Shown: positions 7,827-14,865 of the stretch, in pieces
Layout: every line of letters starts with the position of its first letter
How positions within the stretch are numbered: position 1 is the stretch's first letter
DNA from: JBIOJM01 sp044450785
GTDB taxonomy: Bacteria > Planctomycetota > Planctomycetia > Isosphaerales > Isosphaeraceae
Reading direction: 5' to 3'
Length of the DNA: 21,588 nt
Assembly: GCA_044450785.1 (NCBI GenBank)
Contig: JBIOJM010000155.1
Span: 1 to 21,588 of the forward strand
Position numbers and translations under genes: made by a program
Notes under the pieces: generated by a model
What the model saw: the letters and a program-made list of their open reading frames with translations, nothing else
What the model was told of the DNA's origin: nothing
Database searches by the model: none

Positions 7827-7911
7827 TCCAACACCACGCTCATGGCAGACGCGCCGGACTCAAAATCCGGTCCCCGTAAAGGGGGTGTGGGTTCAAGTCC
7901 CATCTTGGGTA
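7827..7911 (+). tRNA. tRNA-Leu (CAA), 5'-degenerate, probable tRNA remnant
   Basis: The D-loop GGCAGAC, anticodon stem CCGGA/TCCGG with loop CTCAAAA (anticodon CAA), long variable arm CCCC-GTAAA-GGGG and T-arm GTGGG-TTCAAGT-CCCAT form a good class II tRNA-Leu. The 3' acceptor strand is CTTGGGT with discriminator A at 7911 and no encoded CCA. The 5' side does not match: the bases where ACCCAAG is expected read TCCAACA, with several mismatches, and the 5' D-stem is poor. The gene therefore looks truncated at its 5' end, the form often left at an integration site. It ends ten bases before the stop of the convergent protease gene. Confidence 0.6.
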
Positions 7912-7921
7912 CTGAACTCGG

Positions 7922-8368
7922 CTACTTCTTCTCGACCACGAGAACCCCGCCCTGCGCGATCGGCGAGGGTGTGCCATCGAAGATGAGCCGGATCTGGTTG
8001 ATGACCCCCGTCAGACCGAGCAGGTTCCGATCGCGCACCGCTGTGGCGTTCGGATCACCGAGAAAGTAACAAGGGAAGAGGTATTCGGTCGCGTCCATCC
8101 CTGGAATCCGCGCCCGCAACAACCCGGAGCGGACTTCCAGCCCCTGAAAGGTCAATCCGGAGACGGGATGTTTCGGCATGGGAACATGCTGTTTCTTCGC
8201 CTCTCCCGCCGGCATCGTCGTCATCTCGGTGCCGGAATCGACCAGGAACGCGACCAGCTCCCAGGCTCCGCGATCGGTGTTGATCGCCAAGACCAGTTCG
8301 GCATGCACGACAAGATCGCCGGTGGTTCGCAACTTCCTGAAGGCCAGGGGAACTTCAAGTCGCGACAT
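7922..8368 (-). CDS. Retropepsin-like aspartic protease family protein
   Basis: The product is 148 residues. It has one pepsin-like half-domain: the catalytic motif DSGTEM (D44-S-G-T) preceded by the hydrophobic strand LVAFLV, and a second hydrophobic-Gly motif NLLGLTGVI near residue 118 followed by IRLIFDG. This matches single-domain retroviral-type proteases, which act as dimers. There is no signal peptide, so it is probably cytoplasmic. Its ATG directly follows the TAG of the small gene at 8369-8704, so translation is probably coupled. A 27-codon stub of a second copy lies at 8726-8809. The substrate is unknown. Confidence 0.8.
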   Translation of the reverse strand: MSRLEVPLAFRKLRTTGDLVVHAELVLAINTDRGAWELVAFLVDSGTEMTTMPAGEAKKQHVPMPKHPVSGLTFQGLEVRSGLLRARIPGMDATEYLFPCYFLGDPNATAVRDRNLLGLTGVINQIRLIFDGTPSPIAQGGVLVVEKK

Positions 8369-8704
8369 CTAGACTATCCCGATCCTGACATCCTGGCGTG
8401 TCTCCGGCGGGTGGTTCTCCCGGTACTGGTTGGCCTCATCCCAGCCGACCGCCAGGATCTCGATGCCATGAGGCGTGCGCCGGGAGGCGACGTACGCGCC
8501 CTCGTAGTAGTACTGGATGGTCAAATCGTCCAGCATTCGCCTCCTCGCGTCCGGGCCAATCCCGATGCCATTCTCCCGGGCGATGCGCGCCTCTTCGCGG
8601 GCGACTGTTTCCTCGATCTCCTGCGGCACGCGCAGGAGCCCACGCGGCTTGGGAAAGCTCGGGTCGTGGGCTGGCAAGGTCAGATCGATGATCTCGCTTG
8701 ACAT
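8369..8704 (-). CDS. Small conserved protein paired with the aspartic protease
   Basis: The product is 111 residues. It is a paralogue of the 107-residue protein at 8822-9145: both contain PKPRGLL-VP-EI, then YYYEG-x2-VASR-x-TP-x-GI/V-x-VLAVG, and a polar C-terminus. I do not recognise the family. The sequence is hydrophilic with no membrane segment or cysteines. The stop codon touches the protease start, so the two are probably one operon and may work together. Substrate, inhibitor or regulator of the protease are possible roles, all inferred from position. Confidence 0.8.
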   Translation of the reverse strand: MSSEIIDLTLPAHDPSFPKPRGLLRVPQEIEETVAREEARIARENGIGIGPDARRRMLDDLTIQYYYEGAYVASRRTPHGIEILAVGWDEANQYRENHPPETRQDVRIGIV

Positions 8705-8725
8705 CAGAATGGCTCCGGCTGGGGA

Positions 8726-8809
8726 TCACTCATCGTTGCTCTCGTCTAGTACGGTATCCCCCGTCGCCCGAAGGAACCGATGCTGGAGTGGCACCTCGAG
8801 ACGACTCAT
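8726..8809 (-). pseudogene. 5' stub of a second retropepsin-like protease gene
   Basis: From the ATG at 8809 the minus strand reads MSRLEVPLQHRFLRATGDTV then seven more residues and TGA. The intact protease begins MSRLEVPLAFRKLRTTGDLV, so about 20 codons align before divergence and a stop. It starts about a dozen bases after the stop of the upstream small-protein paralogue, matching the order of the intact cassette. The catalytic DSG motif is absent, so it cannot be a protease. It is too short for usual gene callers. Confidence 0.75.
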
Positions 8810-8821
8810 GGAACAGACGCC

Positions 8822-9145
8822 TCAGGGATGCCGGATCACAACACCCTGCTGCGCCTCATCGGGCGTCTCCTCGAAAAACCGGCGCACTTCCTCCGGACCG
8901 ACGGCCAGCACGTCGACCCCCTCGGGCGTGCTTCGGCTGGCGACCGTTTCCCCTTCGTAGTAGTAGGTCAGCGTCCAGTCGTCGCGCGTCAATTTCGCGT
9001 AATCATCAGTGTAGTATGGCTGCTGTGATTCTTGTTCCCGGGTGACTTCCTCGGCGATCTCCGTCGGCACTGGCAGGAGTCCGCGTGGCTTGGGTAGCGG
9101 CCCGCGGTAGCGGGGATTACTCTCGTCAATGATCCGGCCATACAT
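8822..9145 (-). CDS. Small conserved protein, paralogue of the protease-paired protein
   Basis: The product is 107 residues from the ATG at 9145 (MYGRIIDESNPRYRGPLPKP). This start is favoured over the upstream TTG at 9151 because AAAGGAGCT lies at good spacing before it. The core TYYYEGETVASRSTPEGVDV matches the gene at 8369-8704, with a similar N-terminal PKPRGLLPVPTEIAEEV block. It is the first gene of the duplicated cassette, whose second gene is now only a stub. TAGAAT at 9166-9171 could be a -10 element, though the best -35 candidate (TTGCAA) is spaced only 15 bp away. The function is unknown. Confidence 0.78.
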   Translation of the reverse strand: MYGRIIDESNPRYRGPLPKPRGLLPVPTEIAEEVTREQESQQPYYTDDYAKLTRDDWTLTYYYEGETVASRSTPEGVDVLAVGPEEVRRFFEETPDEAQQGVVIRHP

Positions 9146-9353
9146 GGGCAAGCTCCTTTCTTGCCATTCTATCGGTCGAGGTTTCCTTGCAACAGGGAGT
9201 TTTGGACGACGGTCATCACGGTTGCGGCGCGCAGCCGCGCGATTCTCCTCGAAAGGGAAAAGGGACAGGCATTGTTAGGTCTGCTTTTCCCCGCCCAAAG
9301 CGATTTCGGCCGGCCTCGATCCGGATAACCAAAGAAGATCCGTCAATGCGATC

Positions 9354-9382
9354 TTGACGGGCATACTGGGATTGCGTACAGT
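9354..9382 (+). promoter_or_regulatory. Sigma70-like promoter upstream of the 9409 ORF
   Basis: TTGACG (9354-9359) and TACAGT (9377-9382) are separated by exactly 17 bp and resemble -35 and -10 boxes (5/6 and 4/6 matches). They lie 27 bp before the ATG at 9409, with AGGAG at 9396-9400. The agreement of spacing and position supports the call, but no experimental data are available. Confidence 0.45.
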
Positions 9383-9408
9383 ACGCGAATACTCCAGGAG
9401 ATCACCCG

Positions 9409-9855
9409 ATGACGATCGCTCGCTCTGAGGGAAAGGCCGCGATCTCGGCGGAGCGGGCCGGGACCTTCGATCGGCCGGGGAGTCGTGCCGAGAGTTGGCG
9501 GGTCCGGCTGGACAGGGTCCGCACGGGTCGATTGTTCGGCCCCGTCTTCGCCGCCAGTCGAGAGAGACTGCGGGAAGCGGCCGGACGCCTGGACGTGCAA
9601 CGCGTCGCAAACCTGGTGCAAGTCAGGCCCGATGATGCGATCTTGAACTGCGGATGGCATCGAGCACACAGCCAGCCATCCCCAGTTTTCCCGCGCGCAA
9701 GCCATCGGCGCGGTTCGCCGATCATTTCTCGTTGCACTCGACGGGAGCGGCCTGGTCCCACTTGGGCAGTCCATCGAGACCGGCTGGATTCGCTCTGGCG
9801 GGGACGAGCCGAAGTTACAATGCCGGTCTTTTGCTTTGCCTTGAACTCGACGTGA
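9409..9855 (+). CDS. Hypothetical protein, doubtful or frameshifted
   Basis: The ATG has AGGAG eight bases upstream and a sigma70-like promoter. The first 80 residues (for example RLFGPVFAASRERLREAAGR and VANLVQVRPDDAILNCG) look protein-like. Beyond about residue 82 the reading becomes Arg/Pro/Ser-rich with weaker third-position GC, as expected after a frameshift. LVQVRPDDAILNCG faintly recalls the first strand of class I SAM methyltransferases, but the glycine motif is not complete, so I do not assign this. It may be a 5' stub like others in this window. Family unknown. Confidence 0.35.
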   Translation: MTIARSEGKAAISAERAGTFDRPGSRAESWRVRLDRVRTGRLFGPVFAASRERLREAAGRLDVQRVANLVQVRPDDAILNCGWHRAHSQPSPVFPRASHRRGSPIISRCTRRERPGPTWAVHRDRLDSLWRGRAEVTMPVFCFALNST

Positions 9856-9917
9856 GACGGTCCGCTGCCTACGTACGCTGCGCCACGATCCGACTCATAA
9901 CCCGCTGATCGCGCGTC

Positions 9918-9934
9918 CGCCCCTCGCGGGGGCG
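9918..9934 (-). terminator. GC hairpin after the epimerase-hydrolase operon
   Basis: CGCCCC (9918-9923) pairs with GGGGCG (9929-9934) across a 5-nt loop, 8 bases beyond the stop of the minus-strand gene at 9942. There is no T-run, so it may act with Rho or simply protect the 3' end. Confidence 0.3.
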
Positions 9935-9941
9935 CGGATTG

Positions 9942-10193
9942 TCACTCGAGGTGACCGGCGTCGCCGGGCGATTCCGGCTGATCGCCCGGGCGCGATCGGT
10001 CACGATGCCGAGTTTGGTCGTGATCGATTCCGTTGAGCTCCGCGGTGGAATACCGGCCGAAGTCCTCCGGGGAATACGGCGCCTCCTCCGGGTTTTCCCG
10101 GAGGTCGCGTTTCCACTGTTTTCGCCGCCGCTGGCTCCCCGCGCGCTTGATCTCGCGTTTCAGCTTTCGTAATTCGCGCTTGGTGGGTTCCAT
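9942..10193 (-). CDS. Small basic conserved hypothetical protein
   Basis: The product is 83 residues, highly charged: MEPTKRELRKLKREIKRAGS, then QRRRKQWKRDL, PEEAPYSPEDFGRYSTAELN, and a polar tail. The Lys/Arg-rich first half is predicted helical and may bind nucleic acid or ribosomes, but this is inference. Similar small planctomycete proteins are familiar to me only as hypothetical. The ATG begins three bases after the TAG of the alpha/beta hydrolase, so it is the last gene of a three-gene operon. No separate Shine-Dalgarno sequence is obvious, suggesting coupling. Confidence 0.65.
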   Translation of the reverse strand: MEPTKRELRKLKREIKRAGSQRRRKQWKRDLRENPEEAPYSPEDFGRYSTAELNGIDHDQTRHRDRSRPGDQPESPGDAGHLE

Positions 10194-10196
10194 GGT

Positions 10197-11066
10197 CTAG
10201 ACACCCTGCTCGCTGTTCTTCAGAAAGTGACGATCGAGCCATCCGACAAGATCCAGAGCGTATCGCGACGGGTCAGGTTCGAATTCCAGGGTGTGGTGTC
10301 CCTCGGGATACTCGATGACCGCGCGGTCCGTCGTGGCCAGTCTGCGGAAGAATGCGAGCGTTCGTTCATTGTCGACAATTCGATCCTGACCCGCCAGCAT
10401 CAGCAAGGCGGGCTGATGGATTCGGGACGGCGCTCGAGCGACCAGCCTATCGATGACGACGCTTGCCGCCATCAAACCGGCCGTCGCCTCGCGGAGACTC
10501 AATGGGTCGGCGGCGATGAACGCCTGGCCTTCCTGATTGGCGGTGAAGAGCGCGGGGTCCGAGAGCGGAATCGGGAAGGTTTTCCGGCGATTGGTCAGGA
10601 ATGCCCAGGCAATCGCCAAACGCTCCCTGCGGGAGACGTCGACACGGGGGTGAAGTCCGGGACAGATGAGCGCGACGGCGTCGACGAGCTCGGGGTGCCG
10701 GCCGGCCGCGATCACGGCGAGTTTTCCGCCCCAACTGATTCCGGCCAGCGCAGTCGGCAGGCCCGGATGCTCCAGTCGCATCGCCTTCAACCACTCGATC
10801 AGATCGAGAAGCAGCCGTCGCGCCGATCGGGCATGGCCTCGTTCCCGCTGATTGGCGCCGGAACCACGCCGGTCGGGAAAAGAGGCGGCATAACCGGCCG
10901 CGGCCAGGGAGGACCCCAGCCGGCGATACCAGCCGGCGTGGCTCTGGACTCCGTGCAAGACCACGATCTGACCGCGCGCGGACTTGACCGCCGGCCAGAT
11001 CGTGACGTGCAGGGGATAGCCGTCCGAGGCCACGAACGTGCGAATTTGAGCGCCAGGGTCAGTCAT
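10197..11066 (-). CDS. Alpha/beta hydrolase (monoacylglycerol lipase/serine aminopeptidase S33-like)
   Basis: The product is 289 residues, the usual size. It shows the oxyanion HG motif VLHGVQSHAGW (36-46), the nucleophile elbow GISWGG (Ser111), the acid in GQDRIVD (Asp228) and the base in EGHHTLE (His257 or His258). Together these form a complete catalytic triad of the lysophospholipase/monoacylglycerol lipase type. No signal peptide is present, so it should be cytoplasmic. The ATG overlaps the last codons of the epimerase gene (ATGACTGA), and the small basic gene follows after three bases. Pairing with a dipeptide-epimerase-like enzyme suggests a small-molecule or peptide catabolic role, but the substrate cannot be read from sequence. 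Confidence 0.88.
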   Translation of the reverse strand: MTDPGAQIRTFVASDGYPLHVTIWPAVKSARGQIVVLHGVQSHAGWYRRLGSSLAAAGYAASFPDRRGSGANQRERGHARSARRLLLDLIEWLKAMRLEHPGLPTALAGISWGGKLAVIAAGRHPELVDAVALICPGLHPRVDVSRRERLAIAWAFLTNRRKTFPIPLSDPALFTANQEGQAFIAADPLSLREATAGLMAASVVIDRLVARAPSRIHQPALLMLAGQDRIVDNERTLAFFRRLATTDRAVIEYPEGHHTLEFEPDPSRYALDLVGWLDRHFLKNSEQGV

Positions 11067-12240
11067 AGCGGATATCTCGACTCACAACCGTCATTGCCTC
11101 GAGGGCGGCCGGATCGACCTCGACGCCCAGGCCCGGCCCAGAGAGCGGGCGAGCCCGGCCGCCGTAACCGAACGTGAGATCTTGGCGCGTCAGGTTCGCG
11201 GCCAGGATGTGCCGGTCGTACGAGCCTTCGACGTAGCGGAGGCCCGCGACGCGGCTGGCGACATGCCGGCCCGCTGCCGAAAGCAGCGACGTCTCGCCGG
11301 GATGGCAGCCAAGCTGGACGCCCAGCCCGGAACGCTGCGCCAGACCGATGATCCGTAGCGATGGCAGAATACCGCCGCACTTCGACAACCGAACGTTCAA
11401 CAGGTCGGCCGTCCGCCGCGCCACCGCCGCCTGGGCGTCGGGAAACCCGCACAGGGACTCGTCAAGCATGACGGGTATGCCCAATCGCGGGCGCAGCTCG
11501 GCAAGGGCCTCGACCTCGGCGTGCGGGACGGGCTGTTCCAGCGCTGTGGGCTCAAATCGCCGCAGTGGCTGGACGCGGTCGATCAAGTCGGCCGCGGACC
11601 AGGCCTCGTTGGCGTCGAGCCGGATGTCCATGCGGCGGCCCAGGATCCTCCTCAGCCGCTCGAGCCGGGCCCGGTCATCCTGCCCCTCTGTGCCCACTTT
11701 GACTTTAACCTGGTGGAAGCCGTATATCCTGATCTTCCAAGCGGACAACCGCTCAGCCCGAGCCGACTCGGCCGTGATGGCCGCGCTGTAGCGAACGCGG
11801 CCGGGCCGAGGGAAGCGTCGCAGGTCATCGACCTTGGCCAGCTCGACGGCCTGCCCCACGGACACACCGAACCGCCGGCCGTATGCGTCGAGGATCGCCA
11901 GCTCTAAAGCGCACCGAGCCGCGTTGCCGGCCATGCCGCGAGGGTCCGATTCGATCTCGGGCAACGTCAAGCTTTCCATCCGTTCGACGACCTGGGGAAA
12001 ATCCGCCGGCCGCCCCACTTTCTGGGCCCAGTCTTGTGCTTCGAGGACGGCGAAGGTCGATTCCAACGTCTCACCGGTTACATACGGACGTGGGACCCCT
12101 TCGCCGTAGCCCACGGAGCCGTCGGCCAAGGTGACGCGGACGACCAGGTTTTCGCTGACGGACCGCTCGAACGACGCGTGACGCACGACCTTCTTCAAAG
12201 GGACGGCGACTTTGAACAACGTCAGACTGCTGATGGTCAT
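11059..12240 (-). CDS. Enolase-superfamily enzyme (dipeptide epimerase/muconate cycloisomerase-like)
   Basis: The product is 393 residues from the ATG at 12240 (MTISSLTLFKVAVPLKKVVR). The open frame extends to 12384, but the extra 48 residues do not look like the family. The C-terminal barrel has the full metal and catalytic set: KVKVG (Lys179/Lys181), LDANEAW (Asp209), ALEQPV (Glu235), LDESLCG (Asp260-Glu261) and RLSKCGG (Lys287). The KxK plus distal Lys arrangement belongs to the muconate-lactonizing subgroup, which includes L-Ala-D/L-Glu epimerases. Mg2+ would be bound by Asp209, Glu235 and Asp260. It is the first gene of an operon with the overlapping hydrolase and a small basic protein. 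The exact substrate is unresolved. Confidence 0.88.
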   Translation of the reverse strand: MTISSLTLFKVAVPLKKVVRHASFERSVSENLVVRVTLADGSVGYGEGVPRPYVTGETLESTFAVLEAQDWAQKVGRPADFPQVVERMESLTLPEIESDPRGMAGNAARCALELAILDAYGRRFGVSVGQAVELAKVDDLRRFPRPGRVRYSAAITAESARAERLSAWKIRIYGFHQVKVKVGTEGQDDRARLERLRRILGRRMDIRLDANEAWSAADLIDRVQPLRRFEPTALEQPVPHAEVEALAELRPRLGIPVMLDESLCGFPDAQAAVARRTADLLNVRLSKCGGILPSLRIIGLAQRSGLGVQLGCHPGETSLLSAAGRHVASRVAGLRYVEGSYDRHILAANLTRQDLTFGYGGRARPLSGPGLGVEVDPAALEAMTVVSRDIRYD

Positions 12241-12497
12241 TCCGTGGTTTCCGTGGCCTCTGGTCCAAACGACCCGATCCAAACGTCCGCTTCTTTCAGA
12301 ACGTTGAAAGACGCGTGCTTGGATCGCGACGGTTCCGACTTTGCATCTCATCGATACTCCAGACTTTACAACCAGTGTGGCCAAGAACTCAACTTTTCAT
12401 CAGCAAGCGATCCCAGAACCAAACCGTCACGCGGTGCGTATCGATGGTGTGCAGCATTGCGGATCAGGATCAACTCTCTCGTCGCGGGAGGCGCACC
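12241..12497. other. Divergent intergenic region
   Basis: This 257-bp gap separates the minus-strand epimerase operon from the plus-strand TPR/HINT gene and should contain both promoters. I see no convincing -35/-10 pair, palindrome or small gene. GGGAGG at 12486-12491 is the Shine-Dalgarno sequence of the HINT gene. Confidence 0.5.
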
Positions 12498-14396
12498 ATG
12501 CTCCACGTAATTCTCATGTGTTGTGCTCTGATCGGCGACGATCGAGCACCTGCCGTCAGTCGTGAGGCCGATCTCAAAGTGTATGAATCGGCCAAGAGCA
12601 CCGCCGGCGAAAACGCGAACGCCCACGCACGGCTCGCTCTGTGGTGTGAAGCACACGGCCTGACTGCCGAGCGGATCGAGCAGTTGGCATTGGCTGTGAA
12701 GTACGACCCAGCCTACGCGCTGGCGCGCGGATTGATGGGGCTCGTCGCCCATCAAGGGAAATGGGTTCGTCCGGAGGTCGTCGGCCGGCAGATTCACAAC
12801 GACCCGTTCGCTCAGGAGGTCATCCGCGAATACCTCGATCGCCGTGTCAAGACTGCCAGCACGCCGGACGCTCAGAAGCGGCTGGCGGCCTGGTGCGAGC
12901 AGAAGGGGCTCAAGGAGCAAGCGCTGGCGCACTACAACGACGTGATCCGGCTGGATCCGTCGCGGGAAGATGTCTGGCGACACCTGGGTTACCGGAAATC
13001 GGGCAACCGCTGGCTCAAAGCCGAGGAGATCGCGGCGATGGAGCAGGAGGCGATGCAGCAGAGGCAGGCGGATAAGCGCTGGAAGCTGGTCTTGGAGAAA
13101 CTTCGCGCCGACCTCGAGAGCACCGATCCGGCGAAGCGAGCAAGGGCCGAAAAACGGCTGACCGAAGTGACCGACGCGCGCGCAATGCCGATGATTTGGG
13201 CGCACTTCGTGCGCGGGAGCGAGCAGCGGGAGATCGTCGCGGTGCAGATGCTGGGCCAGATCGACGGCTCCCCGGCTGCACACGGGCTGGCCGCGATGGC
13301 GGTATTCAGTCCGAGAACGGAAGTGCGCCGGCGGGCGACACAGACGCTCACGCGGTTCGATCCCCGCGACGTCGTGGAGAGTCTGATCGATCTGATGCAC
13401 AAGCCGTTCACGTACCAGGTGCGCCCCGTCAACGGGCCGGGATCGCCAGGCGAGCTCTTCGTCGAGGGGGAGAAGTACAATGTCCAGCGGTTCTACCAGA
13501 ACCAGACCATCGTTCCAGGGCTGTGGGGGGGCCGCTTGTTTTCGCCGGCGCTCGCCTTCGATCCCTTCGGCGCCCAGAACGCACCCTTGCGCGTGGCCCA
13601 AAACCCGGAACTACAGCAGGATATCGGAATCAACTTTCAACTTCAGAGGTTTCGGGAGACCGACCGGGGCCTCCAGCGAAAACTCGGCCGGGATGTTCGG
13701 ACGATCGAGACGACAAACGCCGGAATCAACCTGCTCAACGGCCGTGCTCGGGCTGTCCTCTACGCGATCACCGCCCGCGACTTCGGCGACGACCCGGAGA
13801 ACTGGAAGCGTTGGTGGACCGACCAGTTGGGCTATGCTTACCAATCGAGCCAGTCGCAGAGCAAGCCCACGTACACGACCTTTGTCACCGAGGTGGTACC
13901 GCCGCCCGCTTCTCGCCACCACTCGTGCTTTGGGGCCGGCACCTTGGTCCGGACGGTCGATGGCCTGAGTGCGATCGAAGAGATTCAGGTTGGGGACCGT
14001 GTCTTATCGCAGAATACCGTCACGGGATCGCTGGAGTTTCAGCCCGTGGTGGCCGTGTATCACAACAAGCCGGCTGCGACCCTGCGACTTGCTGTCGGTG
14101 GTGAACCGATCGTCGCGACGGGAATCCATCGCTTCTGGAAGGCCGGCAAGGGGTGGACGATGGCGCGTGAGCTGAAGGCCGGGGACCGCCTGCGCGCCGT
14201 CGGCGGCGTGGTCGCGATTCAATCGGTCGAGGAGGAGGCAGTCCAACCGGTGTTCAACCTGGAGGTCGCCGGGAACCGCGACTACTTCGTCGGGAAGCTG
14301 GGGACGCTCGTTCATGACTACAGTTTCGTGCAGCCGGTCCGCGAGCCGTTTGACCGGGAGCCTGACCTGGCGGCGGTGGCGCCTCGTTCCAATTGA
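12498..14396 (+). CDS. TPR/HEAT-repeat protein with C-terminal HINT domain
   Basis: The product is 632 residues from the ATG at 12498, chosen for the GGGAGG before it; the frame is open further upstream. The N-terminus MLHVILMCCALIG is a short hydrophobic segment, perhaps a weak signal peptide. TPR-like helices (about 30-180, QALAHYNDVIRLDPSREDVW), a HEAT-like stretch (about 214-303), a linker, and a HINT domain (477 to about 610) follow. The HINT part has Cys477 in SCFGAGTLV, block B TGIH (541-544), VFNLEVAGNRDYFVG and a final LVHD (His606-Asp607) in place of the intein His-Asn. Hence N-terminal autocleavage is plausible but splicing is not. Only about 25 residues follow, so no toxin domain is attached. 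Hedgehog/pretoxin-HINT domains are the nearest relatives. Target and role are unknown. Confidence 0.85.
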   Translation: MLHVILMCCALIGDDRAPAVSREADLKVYESAKSTAGENANAHARLALWCEAHGLTAERIEQLALAVKYDPAYALARGLMGLVAHQGKWVRPEVVGRQIHNDPFAQEVIREYLDRRVKTASTPDAQKRLAAWCEQKGLKEQALAHYNDVIRLDPSREDVWRHLGYRKSGNRWLKAEEIAAMEQEAMQQRQADKRWKLVLEKLRADLESTDPAKRARAEKRLTEVTDARAMPMIWAHFVRGSEQREIVAVQMLGQIDGSPAAHGLAAMAVFSPRTEVRRRATQTLTRFDPRDVVESLIDLMHKPFTYQVRPVNGPGSPGELFVEGEKYNVQRFYQNQTIVPGLWGGRLFSPALAFDPFGAQNAPLRVAQNPELQQDIGINFQLQRFRETDRGLQRKLGRDVRTIETTNAGINLLNGRARAVLYAITARDFGDDPENWKRWWTDQLGYAYQSSQSQSKPTYTTFVTEVVPPPASRHHSCFGAGTLVRTVDGLSAIEEIQVGDRVLSQNTVTGSLEFQPVVAVYHNKPAATLRLAVGGEPIVATGIHRFWKAGKGWTMARELKAGDRLRAVGGVVAIQSVEEEAVQPVFNLEVAGNRDYFVGKLGTLVHDYSFVQPVREPFDREPDLAAVAPRSN

Positions 14397-14865
14397 AGGT
14401 GGATTCCATGGTCTTACGCGTCACATCTTGTGCTCGAATCGGTCGAACTGGACAATGTCGGGGTGTGCGCCACGTGCGAGCATGTGACACAATCGTTCGA
14501 ACGGCTTGGCGCCCTCGAGAATTCGAGCGGTGCAATCGATCTGGCTCCGCCTCATTGATTGTCCGGAAGTCACGCTTTCCAGCCGGCCGTCAAGCTCGAA
14601 AGCCTGACCTACCTGTCACGATTCCTTCGGCCCAATAGCCGTTGGACTTCCGCGCTTGGGGGAGGCTCTCGGTGCGGCTCGGCCCTCACCCCAGCCCTCT
14701 CCCGCGGACTCGGAGCCAGAAAAAGTTCATCGGCCGTTGGGGAGGCTCTCGGTGCCGCGCCGTCTCAGAATCTCGAAGCGTCATTTGGCATCGATGGCTT
14801 GCCGGCGTTGACATGTACGTCACACGCCCTCATTCTTACAGAGGAAGGTCTCAAGAGGATCAAGC
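14397..14865. other. Intergenic region, no convincing gene
   Basis: This 469-bp stretch holds a direct repeat (14656-14755) and the GC-rich phrase CCTCACCCCAGCCCTCTCCC, common in dispersed repeats. A GTG-started 42-codon frame at 14430-14558 (MLESVELDNVGVCATCEHVT) has a CxxC pair and moderately biased codons, but no ribosome binding site, so I leave it unannotated. Confidence 0.5.
14656..14755. repeat. Direct repeat pair, about 80 bp apart
   Basis: GGGGAGGCTCTCGGTGC occurs at 14659-14675 and 14739-14755, each after TTG, differing by one G in the leading run. The spacer contains a Ser/Pro-type GC-rich dispersed-repeat phrase. It may be the footprint of a small inserted element. Confidence 0.6.

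Noticed and set aside
10227..11177. 316-codon plus-strand frame
   Set aside because: Shadow of the alpha/beta hydrolase, whose catalytic triad reads on the minus strand.
12366..13601. 411-codon minus-strand frame
   Set aside because: Antisense to the TPR/HEAT coding region; Leu/Arg-rich without motifs.
12498..14396. True intein or polymorphic toxin
   Set aside because: No terminal Asn or +1 nucleophile (LVHDY), no split host enzyme and no toxin domain after the HINT part.
14430..14558. GTG-started 42-codon frame with a CxxC pair
   Set aside because: No ribosome binding site, only moderate codon bias and no recognised relatives.
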